DNA from: Pelagibius litoralis | GTDB taxonomy: Bacteria > Pseudomonadota > Alphaproteobacteria > Kiloniellales > Kiloniellaceae | Reading direction: 5' to 3' | DNA length: 64,000 bases | Assembly (NCBI RefSeq): GCF_011683915.1 | Contig: NZ_JAAQPH010000001.1 | Location: 124,001 to 188,000, forward strand | In this document: positions 28,693 to 36,984 of the stretch, in pieces | Layout of the letters: each line of letters starts with the position of its first letter | How positions within the stretch are numbered: the stretch's first letter is position 1 | The notes under the pieces: generated by a model | Databases searched by the model: none | Told to the model about the DNA's origin: nothing | The model's input: only the letters and a program-made list of their open reading frames with translations | Translations under genes and position numbers: made by a program

Positions 28693-28710
28693 ATTATCAT
28701 TATTGATAAT
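28693..28710. promoter_or_regulatory. AT-rich palindromic operator candidate
   Basis: A perfect 7-bp inverted repeat, ATTATCA and TGATAAT with four bases between, lies in the only strongly AT-rich block of this region. It is 35 bases before the GntR start and about 170 bases before the DppD-like start. GntR regulators usually bind such palindromes between themselves and a divergent target operon, so this is the likely site of autoregulation and operon control. Confidence 0.7.
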
Positions 28711-28745
28711 GATATTTTCAGACACACCAAGACGCCTGTCAACCG

Positions 28746-29468
28746 ATGACTGAAATTGCTGAAATTCTGAACGACAACGCCTGGGCCTTGGCGCGCGAGC
28801 GCAAGGGCAATGTCGTCTACCATGCGGTCAAGAGGGCCATTCTGCTGCGCGCTTTCAAGGCGGGGGATGCCCTGATCGAACAGCAGATAGCGGCGGCCAT
28901 GGGGTGCAGCCAGGGGCCGGTACGCGAAGCCCTGATGCGGCTGGAGCAGGATGGCCTGGTGGCACGCCGCGGCTATCAGGGAACGCTTGTTTCCGATACC
29001 TCAGCGCCGGAGGCGGCGAAGATGGCCCAGATCCGCATCGAGATTGAGACCACCGGGATCAGGATGGCGATCCCCGCCATGACCAGCCGCAAGCTGGATG
29101 AGATCGGCGGCCTGCTTGAAGAGCTTGAGGGGGCGGAGGACCGTCTCGATTCCTATGCAAAAAGCGATCTCGACCGGGCATTCCATCTGGCCCTCTTCAG
29201 TGCCTCGGGCATGCATGCTTTGGAGCCGATCCTGACGCGCTGCTGCCTGCACATGCACCGCTTTACCTTTGGCAACGAGGCCCGTGCCAAAGGGGTTGCC
29301 GCCAACGACTATCAGCGCGGGCCGAGCCGCGATCAGCACCGGGCGATCTTCGAAGCGATTGCCGGCGGCAGGTCAGACGAGGCGGCGGACATCCTGCGGC
29401 GTCACGTCGAAGCGGTGATCGCTTACTGGGCGCCTGATCTCCAGACTGCCATGATGGACGGTCCGTAG
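28746..29468 (+). CDS. GntR-family transcriptional regulator (FCD subfamily)
   Basis: The 240-residue protein has an N-terminal winged helix (LIEQQIAAAMGCSQGPVREALMRLEQDGLV, in two blocks) and a C-terminal FCD ligand-binding domain. The metal or ligand histidine pattern is visible around FHLALFSASGMHALEP and the final AADILRRHVEAVI. Regulators of this group usually sense a small carboxylate and repress a neighbouring transport or catabolic operon. Its divergent neighbour is the peptide transporter-amidase-GGT operon, and an AT-rich palindrome lies between them, so local control is very likely. The effector is unknown. Confidence 0.92.
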   Translation: MTEIAEILNDNAWALARERKGNVVYHAVKRAILLRAFKAGDALIEQQIAAAMGCSQGPVREALMRLEQDGLVARRGYQGTLVSDTSAPEAAKMAQIRIEIETTGIRMAIPAMTSRKLDEIGGLLEELEGAEDRLDSYAKSDLDRAFHLALFSASGMHALEPILTRCCLHMHRFTFGNEARAKGVAANDYQRGPSRDQHRAIFEAIAGGRSDEAADILRRHVEAVIAYWAPDLQTAMMDGP

Positions 29469-29482
29469 AAGCTCAACAGGCG

Positions 29483-31051
29483 TTATGTGGCTGGATGATA
29501 CTGGTAGTGCCAGTTCTCGGTCAGGGTCTTGCCTTCCAGTTCCATGTAGCAGCGCAGCTCGACCGGTTCGTCGCCGGAAACGGTCAGGTCAAAGGACGCC
29601 AGCCAGCGCGGGGTGTACCAGACCGGGTCTGACCGTGTCAGGCTGACCTCGCCGCGCGATGCGGTCACCACCACCTCGGGGCGGGCGCCCCAGGGGATAT
29701 CGGCCAAGCTGGCGCCATCGAACTCTATGGCGAATTTGACCACGCCCGGCGGGCGCGGTTTGCCGGCCTCGCCGCCGCGTCCCGTGCGGGTCGCCACACA
29801 GCGGGCCAGTTCGACCACGGGATAGAAAGGCTCGAACTCGTCCCAGTGCAGGCGGTAGCGGTAGGTCAGGCTGCTGCCGGCGCGCGCCGGCTCCGACGGC
29901 ATCCAATAGGCGACAATATTGTCGTGGATCTCATCGTCGGTCGGCAGTTCGACCAGCTGAACCGCGCCGCTGCCCCAGGACCCCAGAGGTTCGATCCAGC
30001 AGGTCGGGCGGTGGTGGTAGTTCACCCCGTCGAGATAGTGGTCGTAGTCGCGGTCGCGCTGCGAGAGGCCGTAGCCGAGCGGGTCGCGATCCTGGAAACT
30101 GGAGGTGATCGGCCGGCGGGGGTTGTTCAGCGGCCGCCAGATGCGCTCACCCGCGCCGGTCCAGAGGGCCAGGCCGTCGGAATCGTGGACTTCGGGCCGC
30201 CAGTCCATGAGGCGCTGTTCGCCGTACTCGCCGTACCAGAACATCGAAGTCAGCGGCGCGATACCCAGGCGGGCGATGTCATTGCGAATGAAGAGCCGCT
30301 TTTCGACCTCCATGACAACGCCGCGTTGGCGCGACATGACGAAGCGATAGGCGCCCGTCAGGCTGGGCCCTTCCAACAGCGCGTAGACGATCTGGGGGTC
30401 ACCCTCGCGCACCGTCGGCGTAAACCAGAACTGTGTGAAATCCGGGAACTCTTCCGGACCCGGATCGCCGACATTGAGGGCGATCCCTCTTGCCGAGAGT
30501 CCAACCTGGCCGAGGGCGCCGACGCTGCGGAAGTAGGAGGCTCCGACGAAGGTTACCCAGGGTTCGCGCTGGCGCCAGTCACCGGAGCGCCGCGACTCCT
30601 GAACCCAGAATCCGGCGAAGGCCGAGGACTCGGGCGGCAGGCCTTGCGCCGGATGATCGGCCGGAACCGTGAAGTAATCGGTATCGTAGAGCACTTCCTG
30701 TGCCTGGCCGCTTTCGACCTTGTGCATGCGGATCGACTTGGGGAAATAGCGGCCCATATGCACAAAGGTGATGGGATAGACGCTGCCTTCCTGACCCCAG
30801 AGCGCGTAGTCGGGCTTCAGACGCAGCTTGCCGTGCGCATCGTAGTCGATCTGCTCCACCAGTTCGGGAGCCGGCCTTGGCGGCTCGCTGTAGGGCTGTC
30901 CCGCCCGCGCCTTGGCGTGATCGATCAGCCATCCCCAATCGAAGGGCCGGGCAGGGCCGAGACGCAGCGCCGGTGTTTGAGCGTGAGCCCAACTGGGTAA
31001 AGTCAGAAGCGCGCCGAGCGCGGCCAGAGACTGGCGACGAGATAAATTCAT
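29483..31051 (-). CDS. Periplasmic glucan biosynthesis protein (OpgG/OpgD family)
   Basis: OpgG and OpgD shape the backbone of osmoregulated periplasmic glucans. The 522-residue protein opens with SRRQSLAALGALLTLP, a twin-arginine signal ending near AHAQ; Tat export is a feature of OpgD. The mature part has family segments YRFVMSRQRGVVMEVEKRLF, MFWYGEYGEQRLMDWRPEVHDSDG split over two blocks, and DPLGYGLSQRDRDY. No opgH glucosyltransferase is in the window, so the enzyme partner must be elsewhere. It converges with the GntR gene and lies 166 bases after coxD on the same strand. OpgD is preferred over OpgG from the signal peptide only. Confidence 0.88.
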   Translation of the reverse strand: MNLSRRQSLAALGALLTLPSWAHAQTPALRLGPARPFDWGWLIDHAKARAGQPYSEPPRPAPELVEQIDYDAHGKLRLKPDYALWGQEGSVYPITFVHMGRYFPKSIRMHKVESGQAQEVLYDTDYFTVPADHPAQGLPPESSAFAGFWVQESRRSGDWRQREPWVTFVGASYFRSVGALGQVGLSARGIALNVGDPGPEEFPDFTQFWFTPTVREGDPQIVYALLEGPSLTGAYRFVMSRQRGVVMEVEKRLFIRNDIARLGIAPLTSMFWYGEYGEQRLMDWRPEVHDSDGLALWTGAGERIWRPLNNPRRPITSSFQDRDPLGYGLSQRDRDYDHYLDGVNYHHRPTCWIEPLGSWGSGAVQLVELPTDDEIHDNIVAYWMPSEPARAGSSLTYRYRLHWDEFEPFYPVVELARCVATRTGRGGEAGKPRPPGVVKFAIEFDGASLADIPWGARPEVVVTASRGEVSLTRSDPVWYTPRWLASFDLTVSGDEPVELRCYMELEGKTLTENWHYQYHPAT

Positions 31052-31217
31052 GTTTTGTCATTTGATAGCCGTTCGGGTCTGACAGCATATGGTGTCCGGG
31101 CACCGCCGGGGCTGTGTGATTCTGGTGACCTGGGGCGGTTGTTGAAGGCTGGGCAGAAACACCCGGACAGTGCCGGCGGTGTCGCCGGGGCTTGAAGATA
31201 CTGGCCTTTTAGAGGGG

Positions 31218-32162
31218 TCAGGCGATGGCGACGCCGGTCAGTTCCGACTTTACGTCGCTTAGCAGGCGGGCCGCCTCGCTGCCCTGTATCTTGGCGATAT
31301 CGTCCTGATACTTCAGCAGGACGCCCAGCGTGTCGTCGATGGCCTGGGGATCGAGGGCGACCTTGTCGAGTTGGGTGAGGGCCTCGGCCCAATCCAGGGT
31401 CTCGGCGATGCCGGGCAGCTTGAAAAGGTCTTCCTTGCGCAGCGCCTGCACGAAGGAAACGATCTCCCGCGACAGTTTCGCCGGTGCCCCCGGGGCTTTG
31501 ACGGTCAGGATCTCCAACTCGCGCTCCGCCGAAGGATAGTCGATCCAGTGGTAGAGACAGCGCCGTTTCAGGGCGTCATGGATTTCCCGCGTGCGGTTGG
31601 AGGTGACGATCACGATGGGCGGCGAAGCCGCAGCAATGCTGCCCAGCTCGGGAATGGTGATCTGATAGTCCGACAGCACTTCCAGCAGGAAGGCTTCGAA
31701 GGGTTCGTCGGTGCGGTCCAACTCGTCGATGAGGAGAACCGGCGCGCCGCGGTCATCGGGCCTGAGGGCCTGCAGCAGCGGGCGCTCAATCAGGAAACGC
31801 TCGTCGAAGATGTCGTTGGTGAGGCTGGCGCGGTCGCCGGCACCGGCGGCCTCGGCAACCCGGATCTCCACCATTTGGCGGGGATAGTTCCACTCATAGA
31901 CGGCGGCGGAAACGTCGAGCCCTTCGTAGCACTGCAGCCGGACCAGGCGGCGCCCAAGGGTATCGGCGAGAACCTTGGCGATTTCGGTTTTACCGACGCC
32001 GGCTTCGCCCTCCAGAAACAGGGGACGACCCAGCTTCAGCGCCAGAAACAATACCGTCGCCAGGCTGCGCTCGCCGACGTAGTCGCCGCTCGACAGCAGC
32101 GCGAGCGTTTCGTCGACGGACACGGGAAGGGGGCTTTGCTCGCCCATGGTTTTGGGTCTCAT
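31218..32162 (-). CDS. coxD: MoxR-family AAA ATPase (CoxD-like)
   Basis: CoxD-type ATPases act as chaperones for active-site assembly of CoxL-type hydroxylases, together with a VWA protein. The 314-residue protein has Walker A LEGEAGVGKTE, Walker B LLIDELDRTDEPFE, the sensor region IVIVTSNRTREIHDALKRRCLYHWIDYP in two blocks, and a C-terminal lid helix bundle. This matches the CoxD branch of MoxR proteins. Its presumed partner coxE is at 15.2-16.5 kb, and the structural genes coxSLM are at 36-40 kb. The gene lies 46 bases after ydbL on the same strand, so it may be transcribed with the ydbH-ynbE-ydbL group. Confidence 0.88.
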   Translation of the reverse strand: MRPKTMGEQSPLPVSVDETLALLSSGDYVGERSLATVLFLALKLGRPLFLEGEAGVGKTEIAKVLADTLGRRLVRLQCYEGLDVSAAVYEWNYPRQMVEIRVAEAAGAGDRASLTNDIFDERFLIERPLLQALRPDDRGAPVLLIDELDRTDEPFEAFLLEVLSDYQITIPELGSIAAASPPIVIVTSNRTREIHDALKRRCLYHWIDYPSAERELEILTVKAPGAPAKLSREIVSFVQALRKEDLFKLPGIAETLDWAEALTQLDKVALDPQAIDDTLGVLLKYQDDIAKIQGSEAARLLSDVKSELTGVAIA

Positions 32163-32208
32163 GCTGTGGTGCTGGGGCGGTGACGGCTGCTCTTCTAGCA
32201 GAGTGTGA

Positions 32209-32547
32209 CTACTTTTGCCGCCATTCGCCCTGGTCTGTCAAAATCCAAGTACCGTCGGGCACCTGTTCAATGATCTCCTGCGCGTAGACGGCGCCGACCT
32301 GACTTGCCGGAATACCCTGCTTGCCGGCTTGTTCTGCATAGATTGCCTGACGCTTGGCGTTCACTTCGTCGACGAAATCGGCAAAGGCCGAGTCGCGCGC
32401 GACCGCCAGGCCGTCGAAGCGTTCGCCGACCTTGCCGCTGGCGCGCAGATCGTCCAGGGACTGGGCGGCTGCCGGCGCCGTCAGCATCGGCAAGGCCACG
32501 ATAATCGCGGCCAAAAGGGTGAATAGGGAGGACCAGAACCTCGTCAT
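32209..32547 (-). CDS. ydbL: YdbL-family periplasmic protein (DUF1318)
   Basis: YdbL is a small periplasmic protein that works with YdbH and YnbE in lipid movement between the inner and outer membranes. The protein (112 residues from ATG 32547) has a signal peptide ending near PAAAQ, then SLDDLRASGKVGERFDGL, NAKRQAIYAEQAGKQGIPASQVGAVYA in two blocks, and a C-terminal GTWILTDQGEWRQK. This matches the DUF1318 pattern. The frame continues upstream, but the AAGGAAGA ribosome binding site supports the ATG at 32547. ynbE and ydbH lie directly upstream, the same gene set as in Escherichia coli. Confidence 0.88.
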   Translation of the reverse strand: MTRFWSSLFTLLAAIIVALPMLTAPAAAQSLDDLRASGKVGERFDGLAVARDSAFADFVDEVNAKRQAIYAEQAGKQGIPASQVGAVYAQEIIEQVPDGTWILTDQGEWRQK

Positions 32548-32615
32548 GCCATCTTCCTTCGGAGTTGTCTCAGCTCTTTTTCCAGTGCGGCCTGCCGCTT
32601 TCGCGCTTGCGCAGG

Positions 32616-32819
32616 TCAAAAGATATCCGGATTGCTTTGAATGTCCTTATCGGCCTGTTCTTCAAGTTTTACACGGACTTCGGCGTCTAATTTGACATTC
32701 AGGTTTATCGTGATGGGCTCCTTCGGTGCCTCCACCTGGACCGTTGGGGTGCAGGCGGAAAGAGCCAGGCAGAGCAATGCTCCGGTGAGGGCCGCGTCGC
32801 GACCGGAAACGAGGTACAA
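32616..32819 (-). CDS. ynbE: YnbE-like outer membrane lipoprotein
   Basis: The 67-residue protein has a lipoprotein signal with lipobox LSAC at about residues 20-23, followed by a short soluble part with EPITINLNVKLDAEVRVKLEEQADKDI in two segments, typical of YnbE. In E. coli YnbE forms a complex with YdbH that bridges the periplasm for phospholipid transport. The start appears to be a TTG at 32819 with a G-rich ribosome binding site (GAGGGGAGA). It lies between ydbH and ydbL on the same strand, matching the E. coli order ydbH-ynbE-ydbL. Confidence 0.85.
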   Translation of the reverse strand: MYLVSGRDAALTGALLCLALSACTPTVQVEAPKEPITINLNVKLDAEVRVKLEEQADKDIQSNPDIF

Positions 32820-32957
32820 ATCCTTATCTCCCCTCAGAATTCAGCTTTCGGGAAAGAAAGCCGGGAATATCATATCAGCCTGATGGGCCCCTATCCAACG
32901 ACCCTGTGGTACTACGCGGCTTTCGCCCGCTGCATCCCCGCCCAGCGGCCACCCCGC

Positions 32958-35900
32958 TCACTCGCGTAAGCGCCAGGCCCGACGCAGAGCCTCGTCGGAC
33001 AACGAATAACCCTGGCGCAGAGCTTCCAGGACGCTGGTCAGATTACTCTCCAGATTGATATTGAATTGAAAGGGCTGACCGTCCAGCACTGCCGGATTGC
33101 TGCCGAGGATCGAGAGTAGGATCTGGGCTTCGTTGCGGGCGGATTTGTTGAGCTTGATTGAGAGGGTTTCATAACGAAAGTCCTCCAAGGCCTTGATCGC
33201 AAGTTCGACCGTCTTGCCGCCGCCGCCAAGCGCCGCGGCCAGGGTGGGTGAGCGCAGGGAAAGCCGGCCCGGGGCCTGGGCGGCCAGTGCGCCGTCGGCG
33301 ACGACGACCGCATCGCCTTCGAAGACCACCGGAATGCGTCCCGCCAGAATGCCGCTGCCCGACAGCCCGTCGACCTCGACCAGGGCGAAGAAGATCGCCA
33401 GGTCCAGGTTGTCTGTTGCCAGGACCATGGCGTTCTCGCTCGCCGCCGGGTCCAGGCGTGTCGGCTCCAGGGTCCAGTCGGCGCCGGCCAGTCTGAAGCC
33501 ACCCCCGGCGATTTCCAGATGAGGGCCTGGCTCCTGATCCAGGCTGAAACGAAGCTCGGCATTATCGATGGGGGCGCCGGCGTCGATCCGCCTGATGGTC
33601 AGGCGCTGATCCGCTGCGCTGCTGAGCGGGACGAGGCTCTGCAGTGCCAGATCGAGCGAGATCCCCTCGACCTTGATGCCCTGGCTGGTGAAAGACAGGT
33701 TCTGTATTCCGAGGGTACCGCGTTCCGCCGCCGTGTTGAGGGGCCAGGCAAGCTCGGCGGTACCGGAGACTTGGCCGGAGACCTCCATCAATCCGTCCAG
33801 CAGGCCGGAGACATCAGACGGCTGAAGCCCCTCCGGTGTGAAGAGCAGGGGGGCGACTGTCAGGCGTGCGGCGGCCCTGCCGTCGTCGTTGTAGCGCGTG
33901 CTGAGCTCGCCAAGCCTTGGGCCCTCCATAAGCGCCGCATTGGTGGTGATGTCGTAGCCACTGCCACGGCGGCGGAGCGTCCCGTCGACCGTCAGGGGCG
34001 CCAGCATGGGCTGATCGCCGCCCAGCACGACGGGCCCCGCCGCAAAGCGGCTCTCGACCGGCCTCAGGTCCCGGTCAAGGCGGGTCTTCGTGGTCAGGCC
34101 ATCGGCTTTCAGCGCGTAGCTCGGGATCCTGATCCCGTCGATCTTGGCTTCCACCGTGGCGTCGTGGCCCTGGGCGGGGTCGAAGCGGCCGTCGACGGTT
34201 ACCGCCGCCCGTTCAAGGGCAATGGCCAAGGGATCGCCGGCTGCGGGTTCCAGGCCCGCATCGACTGACAGGGCGCGGCTGCGCAGGCGGTACCGATAGC
34301 TTGGATCGTTCAGGCCCTGCTGCAGTTCGGCTTGATCGATGATGAGGTCGAGCGGCTTGTTCAGTCGCAGCGGCAGGTCGCCGCCCAGCTGACGCACGCC
34401 GGCTTTGCCGTCACCGGCCAAGGCCAGCATCAAGCCCTCAGTGCCGAAGCGGAGGTTGAGAGGCAGCTCAAGGGAGAGGTCGCGGACTTTCTGGTCACCC
34501 AGGGTGAGGCGCTCGGCTTTTGCCGTAGCGGTTCCCGTAGCGTCAAAACGGGTGATCGTTCCGCTCCCGCCCAGATCCGCGTCGCCGTCGAGTGCGACCG
34601 TGGCGGAGAGCCCCTGTTCGCTGGTCAGGCTTGCGACGGCGGCAAGCTCGGCTGCCGCTATGGGCCAGGCAGGCGTCATCGCCAGATGGAAGGGCTGCGG
34701 TCCCTTCGACGCCAGGGATACAGACAGGCCGGACTGCAACAGAGGCAGCAGGTCACCGGGAACGCCCAGGCTGAGGAGGCGCTCGGCCGCCGGCTGTTCG
34801 ATGCGTGCTTCGCCGTCTTCGCGCAGACTTATTGCCAGCCGGTTGTCCTGCAGATTTGCGGCGAAGGGCAGGTGGGCGGAGAGGCCGCTGCTGCGGTCGG
34901 CCAATGCGACATCGGCGAGGATGACATCGCCGCTGAAGGAAGCGGTGGCGCTTTGCAACAAGGGCGGGATGTCCTGCCAGCCTGTCGGCCAGGGCAGTAG
35001 GCGGGGAAGCGCCGCGGCCGCCTCCGCCACCAAAGTCAGGCCGCCCTTGTTGACCGTTACTCCCGGCAGCGGCAGGTAACCGGCCAGCGCGCCCGCGGTG
35101 CGCAGTTCGGCTTCTACGGCCAGCACCATTTGGCGAAGTGATGCGGTTTCATTGATACCGCCTGCAAGGTCAAGCTGTAGGCTCTCGCCTTTGCCGGCAA
35201 GCGTCGCCTTGAGGGTGAAGTCCGAGAGCCCACCCTCGGCGGCTATGGTACCGGCGGTAAGATCGAGTGGCTGGTCGTCAGCGGGCCGGTAAATCAGGTC
35301 TGCGAGTTTGAAATCAGCAGAGATCTGAGGTTTGCCGTCTGGCGTCAGCGCCACGTCAAGGAACCCGGTGAGCTGCCCGATGGCAATCTCCTGCCAGTCG
35401 ATCTGTCCGTCATCGATGCGCGCCTTCACCGAAAGGGCGCCGTCCGGGCCCAAATGCCCGCTGATGCCAGCGGAAAGTCGGCCAAGGTCGGTCATGGCCT
35501 GGGCTGAAAGCCGTCCTGTCAGGCTGCCATCGTCCTGCGGTCCAAATCCCCCTTCGATATCGACAACCATTGGCCCGGCTCCTGTCCGGGCGACGATCTC
35601 TGCCCCGTTCAGACGAACCGTGGGGACTGCGCCAAACTGATTGTCCTCGGAGGGTGCATCTGATGGCGCGGCGGCGTGCTGGTCGATCAAGGGCTGTAAA
35701 CTGCCAAGCAGCGGGCCGTTCCCGGTCAGGTCCAGCTGCAGAGTGAGGCTGTCGATTTCGACACGCGTCGGCCTGCCGGACAACAGGTTGGGCGTGAAGA
35801 CCAGCTGAATACTTTCTGCCGTAATCTCGTCCTCTGTGCCCAGGATGAGCGCGTCGAGCACGATGGTGTCGCTTGTCAGCCGGTTGACCTGCAGAGAGCC

Positions 35901-36071
35901 GACCTCGACATCTTGCCCCTCCAGGTAGGCCCGGGCCAGTCCGCCCGCGATTTCCTGGCGGAACAGCAGACCCGCGGCCAGGAGAACCAGCAGCGTAGCC
36001 CCCCCATAGGCAAGCCACCGCAATCCGCGGCGCTTGTCCTGGGCTTTCTGGGTAGGAGATGGGCTGGTCAT
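32958..36071 (-). CDS. ydbH: YdbH-family AsmA-like inter-membrane lipid transport protein
   Basis: YdbH is one of three AsmA-like proteins (with TamB and YhdP) that carry phospholipids from the inner to the outer membrane in E. coli. The 1037-residue protein has one N-terminal membrane anchor (about residues 20-38, LAYGGATLLVLLAAGLLF) followed by a long, mostly beta-stranded periplasmic part. The repeats of short hydrophobic strands with D/N-G turns fit a bridge-like groove. A C-terminal region with FRYETLSIKLNKSARNEAQI and LGSNPAVLDGQPFQFNI is typical of the family. ynbE and ydbL follow. A terminator separates it from coxM, so it probably has its own promoter. Confidence 0.88.
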   Translation of the reverse strand: MTSPSPTQKAQDKRRGLRWLAYGGATLLVLLAAGLLFRQEIAGGLARAYLEGQDVEVGSLQVNRLTSDTIVLDALILGTEDEITAESIQLVFTPNLLSGRPTRVEIDSLTLQLDLTGNGPLLGSLQPLIDQHAAAPSDAPSEDNQFGAVPTVRLNGAEIVARTGAGPMVVDIEGGFGPQDDGSLTGRLSAQAMTDLGRLSAGISGHLGPDGALSVKARIDDGQIDWQEIAIGQLTGFLDVALTPDGKPQISADFKLADLIYRPADDQPLDLTAGTIAAEGGLSDFTLKATLAGKGESLQLDLAGGINETASLRQMVLAVEAELRTAGALAGYLPLPGVTVNKGGLTLVAEAAAALPRLLPWPTGWQDIPPLLQSATASFSGDVILADVALADRSSGLSAHLPFAANLQDNRLAISLREDGEARIEQPAAERLLSLGVPGDLLPLLQSGLSVSLASKGPQPFHLAMTPAWPIAAAELAAVASLTSEQGLSATVALDGDADLGGSGTITRFDATGTATAKAERLTLGDQKVRDLSLELPLNLRFGTEGLMLALAGDGKAGVRQLGGDLPLRLNKPLDLIIDQAELQQGLNDPSYRYRLRSRALSVDAGLEPAAGDPLAIALERAAVTVDGRFDPAQGHDATVEAKIDGIRIPSYALKADGLTTKTRLDRDLRPVESRFAAGPVVLGGDQPMLAPLTVDGTLRRRGSGYDITTNAALMEGPRLGELSTRYNDDGRAAARLTVAPLLFTPEGLQPSDVSGLLDGLMEVSGQVSGTAELAWPLNTAAERGTLGIQNLSFTSQGIKVEGISLDLALQSLVPLSSAADQRLTIRRIDAGAPIDNAELRFSLDQEPGPHLEIAGGGFRLAGADWTLEPTRLDPAASENAMVLATDNLDLAIFFALVEVDGLSGSGILAGRIPVVFEGDAVVVADGALAAQAPGRLSLRSPTLAAALGGGGKTVELAIKALEDFRYETLSIKLNKSARNEAQILLSILGSNPAVLDGQPFQFNINLESNLTSVLEALRQGYSLSDEALRRAWRLRE

Positions 36072-36120
36072 GGGCGCAGGCTAACGCAGCGCGGACCGGC
36101 TATGGAAACGGAAAAAGGTA

Positions 36121-36145
36121 GGGCCGGCCCCTGCAGAGCCGGCCC
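36121..36145 (-). terminator. Rho-independent terminator after coxM
   Basis: An 8-bp GC stem (GGGCCGGC / GCCGGCCC, 9-base loop) lies 26 bases past the coxM stop and is followed on the minus strand by TACCTTTTT. It should end the coxSLM transcript before ydbH. Confidence 0.8.
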
Positions 36146-36171
36146 CTTGGAAAACACAACTGCCCGAACGC

Positions 36172-36969
36172 TTAGCCTGCCGCAGCTGCGGCTGCCCGGC
36201 GCAGCATGACCGACACCAGATTTGCCCGGTACTCGGAAGAGGCATGCAGGTCGCTGTTCAGACCGTCCGCTGCGACGCTGACGCCGCTCACCGCATCGGC
36301 GGAGATGCCGCCGCTCAGGGCGGACTCGGCATCGCCGAGCCTAAATACGCTGGGGCCTGCACCGGTAACTGCCACGCGGGTCCCCGCCGGGCCCTTGGCG
36401 ACCATCACGCCGACGATGGCATAGCGCGACGCCGGATTGGCAAACTTCGCATAGCCGGCCTTCTCGGGAATCGGAAAGGCCACCGCGGTGATGATCTCGC
36501 CCTCGTCCAGCGCGGTTTCGAACATCCCCGTAAAAAAGTCGTCCGCTGCGATCTGGCGCTTGTTGGTGTGCACGGTGGCGTCGAGCCCGACCAGGGCCGC
36601 GGGGTAGTCCGCTGCCGGATCGTTGTTGGCCACCGAGCCGCCGATGGTGCCGCAGTTACGCACCTGGGCATCGCCGATCCCCTCCGCCAGGGCGGCGAGG
36701 GCCGGGATTTTGGCCTTTACCGTGGCATCGTCGGCAACCGCCGCATGGGTGGTCATGGCCCCGACGATCAGGGAACCGCCATCCTCGCGGATGCCCTTCA
36801 AATCGGCAATGCCGCCGAGGTCGACAAGGTCCGAAGGGTTGGCAAGCCGCTGCTTCAGCGTCGGCAACAGGGTCATGCCGCCGGCCAGGATTTTGCCGTC
36901 GTCGGCGCTGGAAAGGGCGGCTGCGGCGGCATCGACCGAGCCTGGCCGGTGATGATTGAAGTTGTACAT
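36172..36969 (-). CDS. coxM: Molybdenum hydroxylase medium (FAD) subunit CoxM
   Basis: The FAD-binding subunit passes electrons from the iron-sulfur subunit to an acceptor. The 265-residue protein has the family's two FAD segments: AGGMTLLPTLKQRLANPSDLVDLGGI (about 30-56, in two blocks) and TIGGSVANNDPAADYPAAL (about 108-126), plus a C-terminal CO_deh_flav_C region. It is the last gene of an S-L-M operon, 15 bases after coxL, and is followed by a terminator. This gene order is typical of form II CoxL-type enzymes. Confidence 0.93.
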   Translation of the reverse strand: MYNFNHHRPGSVDAAAAALSSADDGKILAGGMTLLPTLKQRLANPSDLVDLGGIADLKGIREDGGSLIVGAMTTHAAVADDATVKAKIPALAALAEGIGDAQVRNCGTIGGSVANNDPAADYPAALVGLDATVHTNKRQIAADDFFTGMFETALDEGEIITAVAFPIPEKAGYAKFANPASRYAIVGVMVAKGPAGTRVAVTGAGPSVFRLGDAESALSGGISADAVSGVSVAADGLNSDLHASSEYRANLVSVMLRRAAAAAAG

Positions 36970-36984
36970 TTTCTCTGTCTCCCC

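Noticed and set aside
28524-28823. N-terminal extension of the DppD-like frame
   Set aside because: It crosses the promoter region and the GntR start and has no ABC transporter sequence.
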